From assembly GCA_019925795.1 (NCBI GenBank), contig CM034300.1, forward strand, positions 74,131,021 through 74,195,020: 64,000 bases of DNA. The letters run 5' to 3'. Position 1 is the stretch's first letter. The number at the start of each line of letters is the position of its first letter. Shown here piece after piece: positions 21,796 to 34,091 of the stretch. The notes under the pieces are model-generated. The model saw nothing but the letters and a program-made list of their open reading frames with translations, was not told the origin of the DNA and searched no databases. The translations under genes and the position numbers were made by a program. The DNA is from Dendrobium chrysotoxum. Lineage: Eukaryota > Streptophyta > Magnoliopsida > Asparagales > Orchidaceae.

Positions 21796-22314
21796 GGGGA
21801 TTCGATCTGACCTCTTCCACACAGGTTAACGTCGTCGAGCAAAGGCTCCGACATACAACCTCGGATAGGTCTCACATCCTTGGTGGATTCTCTCGACCTC
21901 TTCCATACAGGTTAACGTCGTCGAGCAAAGGCTCCGACATACAACCTCGGATAGGTCTCACATCCTTGGTGGATTCTCTCGACCTCTTCTATATAGGTTA
22001 ACGTCGTCGAGCAAAGGCTCCGACATACAACCTCGGATAGGTCTCACATCCTTGGTGGATTCTCTCAACCTCTTCCATACAGGTTAACGTCGTCGAGCAA
22101 AGGCTCCGACATACAACCTCGGATAGGTCTCACATCCTTGGTGGATTCTCTCGACCTCTTCCATACAGGTTAACGTCATCGAGCAAATGCTCTGACATAC
22201 AACCTCGGATAGGTCTCACATCCTTGGTGGATGCCCTCAACCACTCCTATACAGGTTAACGTCATTGAGCAGGGCTCTGACATACAACCTCATATAGGTC
22301 AAATGTCATTGGAT
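21796..22314. repeat. E1 array of 86-bp tandem repeats
   Basis: Six units of 86 bp, each with GACCTCTTCCATACAGGTTA, CGTCGTCGAGCAAAGGCTCC and TCACATCCTTGGTGGA. E2 has five units of the same array and E3 has about three diverged units. Confidence 0.9.
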
Positions 22315-22912
22315 GATGTCTTATATCCCAATCATTGGAAGATCATTCTTGGGGAGATTTAATCTAACATCTTCCCTTAACGTCATCAAGCAAGGGCTTT
22401 GACTTACAGTCTCAGATATGTCAAACATCCTAAAAGGATGTCTCTCACATTCGTTCAGACTAATAATACATCAAAAGCACAAAGCATGTCTTACAGATGC
22501 AATAACAATTCAGGTCCCTCTAGGGGACAAATCCTCATTTCATATACAATATCATTGGAGTTACATAAATTCAGATTCAAATATACATTTCTTCTCACCA
22601 GAAGTTGAATCAAAAGGTACACTAGCGACACACATACAAGCTAGTATCATCCAGCAACAAGTAACTTTAACACAGTCAAATATCCTTGGTGGATTTAAGT
22701 GACTTCTCCCTTACTGCACGCAAGCATCTCCTACAACTGCTCCTTTAAAGAAAGGACATAACTGGATCACCATCAGACCTCCACTCAGTTGACAGTGTTA
22801 GTGTATTGCCAGAATATTGGCATGTCACACTACTTCGGCCTCTTGATTCAGTAATATCTGATATTGGCACACTTCAGTATGGATGAATATTGCCTTAACA
22901 CAATGTTACTGG

Positions 22913-23425
22913 ACGCCGGCCATCACCTGCCCGTCGCTGAGCTTCCTCCCGTTGAAGGACTTCTGCCAGTCGCGGGACATTCGTCGGACTCCTGCCCGAC
23001 GCTGAGCTTCCTCCTGTTGAAGGACTTCTGCCCGTCGCGGGACATTCGTCGGACTCCTGCCTGACGCTGAGCTTCCTCCCATTGAAGGACTTCTGCCCAT
23101 CGTGGGTCATTTGTCGAACTTCTGCCTGACACCAGACTTCTGCCCGTCGTCAGAGTTCTACCCGACGATGTACTTCTACTTGTCGTCGGACCTCTGCCCG
23201 TCATCAGACTTTCATCGGACTTCTACCAGACGACGAGCTTCTTCCCGTTGCTGGGTCTCTGCCCGTCGCCGGACTTTCGTTGGAATTTTGCCCAATATTT
23301 TCGTCGGACTTCTGCCGACACCGTACTTCCACACGACGCCGGACTTATGCCCGTCGTCGGACCCTCGTTGTACTTCTTCCCGACGCCTGACTTCCGACCA
23401 TCTTCAAACTCCCTCCGACTAACAT
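22913..23425. repeat. E1 second minisatellite array
   Basis: Degenerate GACTTCTGCCCGTCG / CTTCCTCCCGTTGAAGG units resemble the minisatellite inside the LTRs of the same family. All open frames here are repeat by-products. Confidence 0.8.
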
Positions 23426-23439
23426 CTCACCTCCACATG

Positions 23440-23900
23440 AAGGAATGAAAAAGAAAAGAAATTTCTAACTCCTGTACAAGAGGAGGGGCGTTGTCTCAAG
23501 TAGGGAAAATCACCTACTGAATAACAACGGAATGCCTCAACTGTCAGAAAGCCAGAATGAGAGAAAAAAGAGGAAAAACCGCTAACTTCTGTGCAAAAGG
23601 AGGGGCGCCGAGTCAAGTAGGGAAAATTACCTACTCAAAAACGGCGGAAGGCCTCAAAATGCCAGAAACTAGAGGGGAGAATAGAGGAATACTCTAACTT
23701 CTGCGCAAAAGGAGGGGCGCCGAGTTAAGTAGGGAAAGTCACCTACTCAAAAACGGCGGAAGGCCTCAAAATGCCAGAAACTAGAGGGGAGAAGAGAGGA
23801 ATACTCTAACTTCTGCGCAAAGGGAGGGGCGCCAAGTCAAGTAGGGAAAGTCACCTACTCAAAAATGGCGGAAAGCCTCAAAATGCCAAAAGCCAGAGGG
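23440..23900. repeat. E1 third tandem array (~115-bp units)
   Basis: About four units with CAAAAGGAGGGGCGCCGAGT, CAAGTAGGGAAAGTCACC, TACTCAAAAACGGCGGAAGG and CCTCAAAATGCCAGAAACT. E2 has a matching array at about 30250-30700. Confidence 0.85.
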
Positions 23901-24058
23901 AGAAAGGAAGAAGGGGCGAGTTTCTCCTAGGCCCTGGGGGTCTATTTATATTATTTTTGAGGGGGGGAGGATTCCAAAATTTTATTAAATTCCCTGAATT
24001 TTTTCAAATTTTTCGGAATTTTTTGGGATTTTTTCGGAATTTTTTGGGCCCCGCCATT

Positions 24059-24235
24059 TAAAAAAAAAAAAAAAAAAAAAAAATTAATTTTTTAATATAA
24101 CCGCGCGCCCGCGCGGTTATAACCGCGCGGTTCCGCGCGGTTCAGCGGGCAGACGCGCCCGCTGGCGCGGGCGCCGCCGCCGGCGGCGGCCGGCCGGCCG
24201 GCCGGCCGGTTCGGCCGCCTACGCGTTCCCGGGCT
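24059..24235. repeat. E1 A-tract and GC-rich palindromic block
   Basis: An A-tract (24060-24082) is followed by very GC-rich self-complementary DNA (words CCGCGCGCCCGCGCGG, AACCGCGCGGTT, and a GGCCGGCC run). It should form stable hairpins and fits only this position of the element. Confidence 0.8.
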
Positions 24236-24451
24236 CCAATTTCGGGCCCGGACGGTCCAAATTCGACGTTTTTGGGGTCCCCGGACACATTTTTCGACGT
24301 TCCGGACTCAATTTTGACACTTTCGGAGCTCAACGGGGCTTCTATGATCAAGTTCGAGCAAACATTTAATTTTTGGAACGCAAATTTTTGCGATTTTGCC
24401 AAAGTGAAAAGCCGACACATATATTTTTGGACTCCTGGAGCTTTGACGTCC

Positions 24452-24464
24452 AAAAATAGGGGGG
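24452..24464 (+). other. E1 polypurine tract
   Basis: AAAAATAGGGGGG, separated by CAAC from the start of the 3' LTR. It would prime plus-strand DNA synthesis. E2 has the same tract at 31329-31341. Confidence 0.85.
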
Positions 24465-24468
24465 CAAC

Positions 24469-25503
24469 TGATACGTCATCGGAAAATTATCTTGATCGGG
24501 CACGAATCTCGAGGAAAAACTCAAGTTGGAAACTTCAAAAATTAATTCGGAGGCCATTTAAACTCCGATTTCAGCAAGCTTATAGTCGAACTGAGCGTCT
24601 CGGAAATACGAATCCAACGACACCAAATTCGACTCAATCCGAGCCCAAATGAGTCCAAATCAAGTACCCGAAGCGCTGTTGGAAGCATCAAACAGCTATT
24701 TGAGTTACCAAACGGTCTCCGATTTTGACGAGCTTATAGTCGAATCGAGCGTCTCGACGAGACGAATCCAACGAGCCCAAGATCGTAGAATTCTGACATC
24801 ATTAAGACCTTCAAATGCTCAATAAACAGTTCATGATCAAGGGATTCAATATCGACCGTTCATCCGGATCACTCCTTATTTGCCCTTGATCCCTCACATA
24901 TTTACGGGCTATGCCACTCCAGAAAAACTATAAATAGCCCCTCATTTCTCTTAAGAGGGGACCCAAGCCAAGAAGCCAAGAAGAGGAGAAGGAGAAGGAG
25001 AAGAAGAAGAAGAGAAGTCTAGGAGGGAATAGCTCCTCCTCGACCACCGCCGGAACACCGCCGGAACTCCGCCAGAACACTGCCAGAACACCACCAAAGC
25101 ACCACCAGGCGCCGGAGGGACGCCGGAGCTCTGCCCGACACGGGAGCAACGTCGGAATTCTGCCCGACGCCGGAATTCTACCCGACGCCGGACTTCTTTC
25201 CAAGTGACGCCGGAATTCTGCTCGACACCCCGAGTGACGTCGGAACTCTGCTTGTCCTTGTAACTGATACTCATTGTAATCTGATCGTCCTGAATTTAAA
25301 GGACGGATCAGCCTCGTGTACTTCAAACGACACTAGTGGAACTATTTCAACTGGGCGTGGCCCCGTGGTTTTTTCCCTTTCCAGGGTTTTCCACGTAAAA
25401 ATCCTGGTGTTACTATTTCGATTCTGTTTGTGTGCTGAATATACGTACAACGCTGAGACGGAAATATTAAACTCTATCGCCGCGTATATTTGAGTCCGCA
25501 ACA
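24469..25503 (+). repeat. E1 3' LTR
   Basis: 1,035 bp, apparently base-for-base the same as the 5' LTR where I compared them, including the minisatellite portion. Confidence 0.95.
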
Positions 25504-25629
25504 ATATCTATAACATGTTTTATTTATAATTATTTGTATATGAAACTTTTTTTCTCGAGCACAAAACATGTTTATTGGATATTAACTCTTGAAGTTTATA
25601 TCATTAGTTAGAATTACTCCCTTTATTAT

Positions 25630-26638
25630 TGATACGTCATCGGAAAATTATCTTGATCGGGCACGAATCTCGAGGAAAAACTCAAGTTGGAAACTTCAAA
25701 AATTAATTCGGAGACTATTTAAACTCCAATTTCAGCAAGCTTACAGTCGAACTGAGCGTCTCGGAAATACGAATCTAACAACACCAAATTCGACTCAATC
25801 CGAGCCCAAACGAGTCCAAATCAAGTACCCGAAGTGCTGTTGGAAGTATCAAACAGCAATTTGAGTTACCAAACGGTCTCCGATTTTGACGAGCTTATAG
25901 TCAAATCGAGCGGCTCGACGAGACGAATCCAACGAGCCCAAGATCGCAGAATTCTGATATCATTAAGACCTTCAAATACTTGATAAACGGTTCACGATCA
26001 AGGGATTCAATATCGACCGTTCATCCGGATCACTCCTTATTTGCCCTTGATCCCTCACATATTTACGGGCTATGCCACTCCAGAAAAACTATAAATAGCC
26101 CCTTATTTCTCTTAAGAGGGGACCCCAAGCCAAGAAGAGAAGAAGAGAAGGAAGAGAAGAGAAGCCTAGGAGGGAATAACTCCTCCTCGACCACCGCCGG
26201 AACTCCGCCGGAACACCGCCGGAACACCACCAGGCGCCCGAGGGACGCCGGAGCCCTGCCCGACACAGGAGCAACGTCGGAATTCTGCCCGACGCTAGAA
26301 TTCTACCCGACATCCGAGTGACGCCGGACTTCTTTGCAAGTGACGCCGGAATTCTGTCTGACGCCCGAGTGACGTCGGAACTCTGCTTGGCCTTGTAATT
26401 GATACTCATTGTAATCTGATCGTCCTGAAGTTAAAGGACGAGTCAGCCTCATGTATTTCAAACAACACTAGTGGAACTTTTTCAACTGGGCGTGGCCCCG
26501 TGGTTTTTCCCTTTTTCAGGGCTTTCCACGTAAAAATCCTGGTGTTTATTTCACTCTTCTGTTTGTGTGCTGGATATACGTACAACGCTGAGACGGAAAT
26601 ATTAAACTCTATCGCCACGTATATTTGAGTCCGCAACA
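25630..26638 (+). repeat. E2 5' LTR
   Basis: It starts TGATACGTCATCGGAAAATT and ends GAGTCCGCAACA. TATA box CTATAAATAG at about 26089-26098. Confidence 0.95.
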
Positions 26639-26689
26639 GTTTGGCGCCGTCTGTGGGAATCTTATCCCACAACTTCAAGTATTGCTACG

Positions 26690-28261
26690 ATGGTCAACAG
26701 GCGTAGCAGTCGCCTCATACGAGCCTCCCGCTCTCACTCTCATCAATCCAGGAATCAGTCTATGAATCATAGACGCCCGATATCTGCCTCTTTATACCCC
26801 GGGGGGCAAAACGCACCTGGAGAAGGGACCTCGGGACCCTCCCTAGAAGAGAGAATTCAAAGGATGGAAGAATCTCAAAACGAGATCCTACAACTCTTGC
26901 GAGAGACTCGACAACCGACCCTAGCACCTCAGGAGGAGGTTCTTCTCCCTCGAGATCCACCACGTGTCGAAGCTGTTCAAATCGAACATCTTCAAGACGA
27001 GATTCCTCTTCCTCCACTCAGGAGGCGTTCGCAGTCGCATCAAGATAATGAACTGGCTGATACAGCAAGTTCTACCCATCCTTCGCACACAGGTCGGCAA
27101 CCTCGTATTCCTTTGGACCTCCCCGAAGGGTTAGCCCGACCACACATTGCTGAGCTCCCTCGCTATGCCCTTCGCCACGAACTGCGACGATTGGTCCGAG
27201 AAGAGTTCCCTACAGGAGGCATAAGGCAACCCCTTCGTCAGTGGGACTTGCAGGAGTCGTCACCCTTGACAGAAGCTATTCTTCAACACGCTATTCCAGC
27301 AGGATTTAAACTACCAAGCATCGATTCCTACGACGGGACATCCGACCCGTACGAGCACATCGATCATTACAGAACCATCATGCATATCCAGCGAGCTTCA
27401 GATGCCCTCCTATGTCAGGTTTTTCCTACTACACTCAAAGGACAGGCGCGAACATGGTTCTATTCTCTTCCATCTGGAACGATCCCTTCATTCGTCAAAT
27501 TGGCCAAAGCCTTCGTTGAACAGTTTGTAGCCAATCGAAGAATTGCTAAAGATTCTTCCCACCTCTCCGGGATTCGTCAAAACGAGGGAGAATCGTTAAA
27601 AGAGTACTTTCAGCGATTTTCCACCGAGGCACGACAGATTCCAGGACTAAACCCAGAATTGCTCCGAGGGGTCTTCCTTGGAGGCCTTCGTCCTGGTCCT
27701 TTCTATTCGGCACTTATGCGCGACACTGTTCATTCATATGCCGATCTGATCCATCGTGTAGAGGCGCAGATATCTGCAGATGAGGCAATAAATGCTCATA
27801 GAAAACAGTTCGAGCAAACCACTGGGAAGCGCAAGGGAGCACCTGAGGTGGAAATTCCCTCATCACAATGGAAAAAGCAAGGGAATAGCAATCCACCTTC
27901 TAGGCCCCAATTACCACAACGAGAACCTCGGCGGGAGAAAGAGTACACTCCGCTCAACACATCTCGAGCAAATATGTTAATGGCGATTCAAGATCAGGAC
28001 AAAGTGAAATGGCCGCATCCTTTGAAGCCAAATACAGGAAATCAAGATCAGTACTGTCACTTTCATCGTAGTCGTGGCCACACTACTGAAGCATGTTGGC
28101 AACTTAAGGATGAGATTGAAAGACTTATCCGTCAGGGCTATCTTCGACAGTTTATTGGGAACCCACCTACCCGAGAAGAAGCTCGCCCCACTGGGGGGCA
28201 AAATCAACAACAACAAAGACAACCATTGAATAATATTCAAATGGTTGGTGAGATTGAGTAA
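26690..28261 (+). CDS. E2 Gag, full length with a CHHC knuckle
   Basis: A 523-residue Gag in one open frame, the only intact gag of this family in the window. The capsid-type core spans about residues 205-370 (GFKLPSIDSYDGTSDPYEHI, later LKGQARTWFYSL and ISADEAINAHRKQFEQT). A small metal-binding motif follows at Cys456, His459, His464 and Cys469 (CHFHRSRGHTTEAC), a CHHC spacing rather than the CCHC of most Gags. Then come DEIERLIRQGYLRQFIG and a Gln-rich tail. It should package element RNA and could serve E1-like copies in trans (inference). It starts 51 bp after the LTR, just past the PBS. Confidence 0.93.
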   Translation: MVNRRSSRLIRASRSHSHQSRNQSMNHRRPISASLYPGGQNAPGEGTSGPSLEERIQRMEESQNEILQLLRETRQPTLAPQEEVLLPRDPPRVEAVQIEHLQDEIPLPPLRRRSQSHQDNELADTASSTHPSHTGRQPRIPLDLPEGLARPHIAELPRYALRHELRRLVREEFPTGGIRQPLRQWDLQESSPLTEAILQHAIPAGFKLPSIDSYDGTSDPYEHIDHYRTIMHIQRASDALLCQVFPTTLKGQARTWFYSLPSGTIPSFVKLAKAFVEQFVANRRIAKDSSHLSGIRQNEGESLKEYFQRFSTEARQIPGLNPELLRGVFLGGLRPGPFYSALMRDTVHSYADLIHRVEAQISADEAINAHRKQFEQTTGKRKGAPEVEIPSSQWKKQGNSNPPSRPQLPQREPRREKEYTPLNTSRANMLMAIQDQDKVKWPHPLKPNTGNQDQYCHFHRSRGHTTEACWQLKDEIERLIRQGYLRQFIGNPPTREEARPTGGQNQQQQRQPLNNIQMVGEIE

Positions 28262-28605
28262 TGCTGCAACTTAAACCTTTGTGTTAGTAATACTACTTGT
28301 CATGTGTCACCATGTATCTCTTCTATGATCAGTAGGATGTCACTCTAATGTCCTTAGTATTTCTACCAAGTCAAATGATGTGGTTGTCCCTATATGTATC
28401 TCTTTTGTTGTACAAGGGAATTATTGTATTGTCTTACAGTAATATAATGTGTTGTTCATCCAGTTTTGATATTGTCTCTTTCTTTAAAAAAGAATATAAA
28501 TGACAATGAAAAACTACTGACAAATATAGTCTCTTTATCCTTGATTCGAGAAATACACAATCTTTATTGTGTCTCAATCACTGGATGATCAATCCCAGGG
28601 GGATT

Positions 28606-29033
28606 CGATCTGATCTCTTCCACACAGGTTAACGTCGTCGAGTAAAGGCTCCGACATACAACCTCGGATAGGTCTCACATCCTTGGTGGATTCTCTCGAC
28701 CTCTTCCATACAGGTTAACATCGTCGAGCAAAGGCTCCGACATACAACCTCGGATAGGTCTCACATCCTTGGTGGATTCTCTCGACCTCTTCCATACAGG
28801 TTAACATCGTCGAGCAAAGGCTCCGACATACAACCTCGGATAGGTCTCACATCCTTGGTGGATTCTCTCGACCTCTTCCATAAAGGTTAACGTCGTCGAG
28901 CAGGGCTCTGACATACAACCTCGAATAGGTCTCACATCCTTGGTGGATTCCCTCGACCACTCCTATACAGGTTAACGTCATTGAGCAGGGCTCTAACATA
29001 CAACCTCATATAGGTCAAATGTCATTGGATGAT
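28606..29033. repeat. E2 array of 86-bp tandem repeats
   Basis: Five units of the same 86-bp repeat as in E1, with small differences in each unit (for example GTTAACATCG in units 2 and 3). Confidence 0.88.
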
Positions 29034-29629
29034 GTCTTGTATCCCAATCATTGGAAGATCATTCTTGGGGAGATTTAATCTAACATCTTCCCTTAACGTC
29101 ATCAAGCAAGGGCTTTGACTTACAGTCTCAGATATGTCAAACATCCTAAAAGGATGTCTCTCACATTCGTTCAAACTAATAATACATCAAAAGCACAAAG
29201 CATGTCTTACAGATGCAATAACAATTCAGGTCCCTCTAGGGGACAAATCCTCATTTCATATACAATATCACTGGAGTTACATAAATTCAGATTCAAATAT
29301 ACATTTCTTCTCGCCAGCAGTTGAAATCAAAAGGTACACTGGTGACACTCATACAAGCTAGTATCATCCAGTAACAAGTAACTTTAACACAGTCAAATAT
29401 CCTTGGTGGATTTTAGTGACTTCTCCCTTGCTGCACGCAAGCATCTCCTACAACTGCTTCTTTAAAGAAAGGACATAACTGGATCATCATCAGACCTCCA
29501 CTCAGTTGACAGTGTTAGTGTATTGCCAGAATATTGGCATGTCACACTACTTCGGCCTCTTGATTCAGTAATATCTAATGTTGGCACACTTCAGTATGGA
29601 TGAATATTGCCTTAACACAATGTTACTGG

Positions 29630-30720
29630 ACGCCGGCCATCATCTGCCCGTCGCTAGACCCTCGTCGAATTTCTACCCAACGTTGTATTTCTGCCAGTTG
29701 CATGACTTGCCTCGGATATCTACCCGACGTTGTACTTATGCCCGTCGAGGGACTTTCATCGGACTTCTACCCGACGACGAGCTTCTTCCCGTTGCTGGGT
29801 CTCTGCCCGTCGTCGGACTTTCGTTGGAATTTTGCCCAATATTTTCATCGGACTTCTGCCCGACACCGTACTTCCACTCGACGCAGGACTTCTGCCAATC
29901 GCGGGACTTTCGTCAGACTTCTGTCTGACACCGAACTTCCTCCCGTTGAAAGACTTCTGTCAGTCGCGTGACTTTCGTCGAACTTCTACCCGACGCCGGA
30001 CTTATGCCCGTCGTCGGACCCTCGTCGGACTTCAACCCGACGCTGTAATTCTTCCCGATGTCAGACTTCTGCCCATAGCCGGATGTTTGTTGGGCTTCTA
30101 CCCGACACCGAATTTCTACCCGTCATAGGACTTCTTCCCGCCGACGGATTTTCGTCGGAGTTCTACCCGACGCCGTACTTCTTCCCGACGCCTGACTTCC
30201 GACCATCTTCAGACTCCCTCCGACTAACATCTCACCTCCACATGAAGGAATGAAAAAGAAAAGAAATTTCTAACTCTTGTACAAGAGGAGGGGCGTTGTC
30301 TCAAGTAGGGAAAATCACCTACTGAATAACAACGGAATGCCTCAACTGTCAGAAAGCTAGAATGAGAGAAAAAAGAGGGAAAACTGCTAACTTCTGTGCA
30401 AAGGGAGGGGCGCCGAGTCAAGTAGGGAAAGTCACCTACTCAAAAACAGCGGAAGGCCTCAAAATGCCAGAAGCTAGAGGGGAGAAGGGAGAAAGCCGCT
30501 AACTTCTGCGCAAAGAGAGGGGCGCCGAGTCGAGTGGGGAAAATCATCCACTCAAAAACAGCGGAAGGCCTCAAAATGCCAGAAGCTAGAGGGGAGAAGG
30601 GAGAAAGCAGCTAACTTCTGCGCAAAGAGAGGGGCGCCGAGTCGAGTGGGGAAAATCATCCACTCAAAAGCAGCGGAAGGCCTCAAAATGCCAAAAGCTA
30701 GAATGAGAGGGAGAGGAGTA
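29630..30720. repeat. E2 second and third tandem arrays
   Basis: GACTTCTGCCCGTCG-type units (29630-30225) are followed by ~115-bp AGAGGGGCGCCGAGTCGAGT units (30250-30700). The first array has diverged strongly from E1 in unit order, while the flanks are almost identical. Confidence 0.82.
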
Positions 30721-30904
30721 GAGAAGGTGCAATTTTCCTCCTACCCCAAAGGGGGTTTTTATAGGAAGAGAAAAGGGTGAAAAAGAGGGAAAAAATTTAA
30801 AATTTGGAGGGAATTTCCCCTCCAAAAAGTTTAAAAATTCTTCTAGAAATATTTTCTAGATTTATTCTAGAAATTTTGGAGTCCAAATGTGACATTTTCG
30901 GAAT

Positions 30905-31110
30905 TAAAAAAAAAAAAAAATTGTGAGGGGCGGCTGCTGCTAGCCGCCCCCTCAAAAAAAAAAAAAAAAAAAATGAAAAATGGGGGGGGGGGGGGGAGGG
31001 GGGGGGCAACTGCCGCGCGCCCAAGGGGCGTGCCTGTTGCGCGCGCTCCCGCGCGGGCGCCGCCGGCGGCGGCTGCCGGCAGCCGGTTCGGCCGCCTACG
31101 CGTCACCGGG
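30905..31110. repeat. E2 hairpin, A-tracts, G-runs and GC-rich block
   Basis: An A-tract, the hairpin GAGGGGCGGCT...AGCCGCCCCCTC (about 30927-30955), a second A-tract, and then G-runs of about 16 and 9 (about 30981-31006) followed by GCGCCGCCGGCGGCGGC. The G-runs could form a quadruplex. The block stands where E1 carries its own palindromic block. Confidence 0.8.
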
Positions 31111-31345
31111 CTCCGATTTTGGGCCCGGACGGTCCAAATTCGACGTTTTTGGGGTCCCCGGACACGTTTTTCGACGTTCCGGACTCAATTTTGATACTTT
31201 CGGAGCTCAACGGGGCCTCTATGATCAAGTTCGAGCAAACATTTAATTTTTGGAACGTAAATTTTTATGATTTTGCCAAAGTGAAAAGCCGACACATATA
31301 TTTTTGGACTCCTGGTGCTTTGACGTCCAAAAATAGGGGGGCAAC

Positions 31346-32365
31346 TGATACGTCATCGGAAAATTATCTTGATCGGGCACGAATCTCGAGGAAAAACTCA
31401 AGTTGGAAACTTCAAAAATTAATTCGGAGAATATTTAAACTCCAATTTCAGCAAGCTTACAGTCGAACTGAGCGTCTCGGAAATACGAATCCAACAACAC
31501 CAAATTCGACTCAATCCGAGCCCAAACGAGTCCAAATCAAGTACCCGAAGTGCTGTTGGAAGTATCAAACAGCAATTTGAGTTACCAAACGGTCTCCGAT
31601 TTTGACGAGCTTATAGTCAAATCGAGCGGCTCGACGAGACGAATCCAACGAGCCCAAGATCGCAGAATTCTGATATCATTAAGACCTTCAAATACTTGAT
31701 AAACAGTTCACGATCAAGGGATTCAATATCGACCGTTCATCCGGATCACTCCTTATTTGCCCTTGATCCCTCACATATTTACGGGCTATGCCACTCCAGA
31801 AAAACTATAAATAGCCCCTTATTTCTCTTAAGAGGGGACCCCAAGCCAAGAAGAGAAGAAGAGAAGGAAGAGAAGAGAAGCCTAGGAGGGAATAACTCGT
31901 CCTCGACCACCGTCGGAACTCCGCCGGAACACCGCCGGAACACCACCGAAGCACCACCAGGCGCCCGAGGGACGCCAGAGCCCTGCCCGACACAGGAGCA
32001 ACGTCGGAATTCTGCCCGACGCTAGAATTCTACCCGACATCCGAGTGACGCCGGACTTCTTTCCAAGTGACGCCGGAATTCTGTCTGACGCCCGAGTGAC
32101 GTCGGAACTCTGCTTGGCCTTGTAATTGATACTCATTGTAATCTGATCGTCCTGAAGTTAAAGGACGAGTCAGCCTCGTGTATTTCAAACAACACTAGTG
32201 GAACTTTTTCAACTGGGCGTGGCCCCGTGGTTTTTCCCTTTTTCAGGGCTTTCCACGTAAAAATCCTGGTGTTTATTTCACTCTTCTATTTGTGTGCTGG
32301 ATATACGTACAACGCTGAGACGGAAATATTAAACTCTATCGCCGCGTATATTTGAGTCCGCAACA
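31346..32365 (+). repeat. E2 3' LTR
   Basis: 1,020 bp. It carries an extra GAAGCACCACC compared with the 5' LTR. Confidence 0.95.
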
Positions 32366-32549
32366 ATTATGTTCATTATTACTGAGGTGTAGTGCCTTTT
32401 AGACTCGGGGCATGATAATGGCCCTTTTTTATATTATATAATATGCTAGTAGGTTAATTCCATTAACTCTTTTTCTGAAATTTTCTACATAAAAAATCTC
32501 ATGCCTCAATGTGCTGCTCTTAATTTATTTACTTATATATTTTTATAAT

Positions 32550-33804
32550 TATTGCGGGCTAGAATATACGTGGCGATAGAGTTATATCCTATATCTTAGT
32601 GTTACACGAATACCCAGCTCACACACAGAGAACACAAGATTTTTTCCGTGGAACACCTTAGAAAGGGGAAAAATCATGGAGCCTGGCCCAGTTGAAAATG
32701 ATTCCATTAGAATTTGAGTATATTACAGTGGGCTGACTTGCCCTTGAGGGTGATCAGATTACAAATGTCAATCATATGGTTGAAGTTGGAGGTAGATAAA
32801 AATCTGGCATCACTTGGTGGTCCGACGGAAGTCCGATGTCACTTGGAAGTTCGGGCGTCTGTTGGTAGACCGAAGGTGGTTTGGCAAAACTCTGATGTCA
32901 GGCGATGGCTCGGTAAAACTCTGGGAGTCAGGCAGTGGTTCGATAAAATTTCAGGCGTCAGGCGGTGGTCTGGCAAAACTCTGGTATCAGGTGGTGATTT
33001 GGTGGAACTCCGGGCGTAAGGTGGTGGTTTGACAGAACTGGCATCAGGTTGTGGTCTGGTCGAACTCCGGCGTCAGGCGGTGGTCCGGCGGAACTCCGAT
33101 GATAGGCGGTGGTCTGGTGGAACTCTGGGCGTCAGGTGGTGATTTGGCGAAACTCCGGCATCAGGCGGTGGTCCAGCGGAACTCCAGGCTTCAGGTAGTG
33201 TTCTAGTAGAACTCCGGCGTCAGGTGGTGGTCCGGCGGACCTCCAGGCGGTGGTCGAGGAGGAGCGTGGAGGCAAGAGCGATCTCCGATATCTCTCTTAC
33301 TTCTCTTCCTTTTCCTTGGGGGGGGGGGGGGGGGTTCTATTTATAGATTTTCTAGAGTGACATGGCTCATAAATAGGAGGAAGATCAAGGGTATTTTGGG
33401 AGTGGTTTGTATGGACGACCGATGTTGATTCCCTTGATTATGGACTGTTTGCTGGATATTTAAATGTCTTAGTGATATCGGAATTCAGTGATCTTGGGCT
33501 CGTTGGACTCGTCTCGTCGAGCCGCTCGATTCAATTAGAAGATGGTCACATATGGAAACCATTTGGTAAACCAAATTGTGGTTCGAACCTTCCAATAATG
33601 CTTCGGGTCCATGATTTGGACCCATTTGGGCTTGGATTGAGTTGAATTTTGTGTCGTTGGGTTTGTATTTTTGAGACATTCAGTTTGACTGTAAGTTTAC
33701 TGAAATTGAAGTTTGGATGGTCCCAATTTTAATTTTAGACGTTTCCAACTTAATTTTGCCTCGAGATTCGTGCCCGATCAAGATAATTTTTTGATAATGT
33801 ATCA
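32550..33804 (-). repeat. E3 3' LTR (minus orientation)
   Basis: The plus-strand reading starts TATTGCGGGCTAGAATATAC and ends TTTTTTGATAATGTATCA. It includes a minisatellite at 32810-33260 (GGCGTCAGGCGGTGGTCCGGC units) and an inverted TATA region near 33335. Confidence 0.9.
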
Positions 33805-34091
33805 GTTGCCCTTATTTTCGGACGTCGAAGCTCCAAAAGTCCGAAAATACATATTATAGCTCTTAGAGAATTTTTGACATGATTTGAAATTCGAGCATGA
33901 TTCAATCTAGAGCATAGAGGTCCCGGATAGCTTTAAAAGTGTCAAATTTGAGTATGGAACGTCAAAAAATAATCCTGGGGACCCCAAAAATGTTCGATTT
34001 GGCCTTTTCGGGCAAAACATTGGGCCCAAAAATGGGTCAGAACGGACTAGCAGCATGCCCAACCTGTCTGCGCGCTGACGCTCGTTCGCTC

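Larger units (their letters stand above)
18855..25503 (+). mobile_element. E1: complete non-autonomous LTR retrotransposon with gag only (TSD ATATC)
   Basis: Two 1,035-bp LTRs (18855-19889 and 24469-25503) appear identical by eye. They flank a PBS, a gag frame, three tandem-repeat arrays and a polypurine tract. ATATC duplications lie at 18850-18854 and 25504-25508. There is no protease, reverse transcriptase, RNase H or integrase anywhere inside. The layout fits the gag-only class called TR-GAG, whose members must borrow pol from a relative. The near-identity of the LTRs points to a very recent insertion. The gag sequence and the TGGCGCC-type PBS place it with Ty3/gypsy Tat-like elements (inference). 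Confidence 0.93.
25630..32365 (+). mobile_element. E2: complete non-autonomous LTR retrotransposon with intact gag (TSD ATTAT)
   Basis: LTRs at 25630-26638 (1,009 bp) and 31346-32365 (1,020 bp), with ATTAT at 25625-25629 and 32366-32370. It sits 126 bp downstream of E1 in the same direction but is a separate insertion. The two LTRs differ by an 11-bp GAAGCACCACC indel and several substitutions, so E2 is older than E1. The internal region carries gag, three repeat arrays, a hairpin block and a polypurine tract, and no pol. Confidence 0.93.

Noticed and set aside
21796..22314. Regular 86-bp repeats that look like a CRISPR array
   Set aside because: Units are head-to-tail and almost identical without unique spacers, in a plant retrotransposon.
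22864..23448. Several overlapping open frames on both strands
   Set aside because: By-products of the GACTTCTGCCCGTCG minisatellite; frames on both strands have the same repeating pattern.
24095..24235. CpG-rich block that resembles a promoter island
   Set aside because: It sits inside E1 between repeat arrays and the polypurine tract and is palindromic; no gene follows except the LTR.
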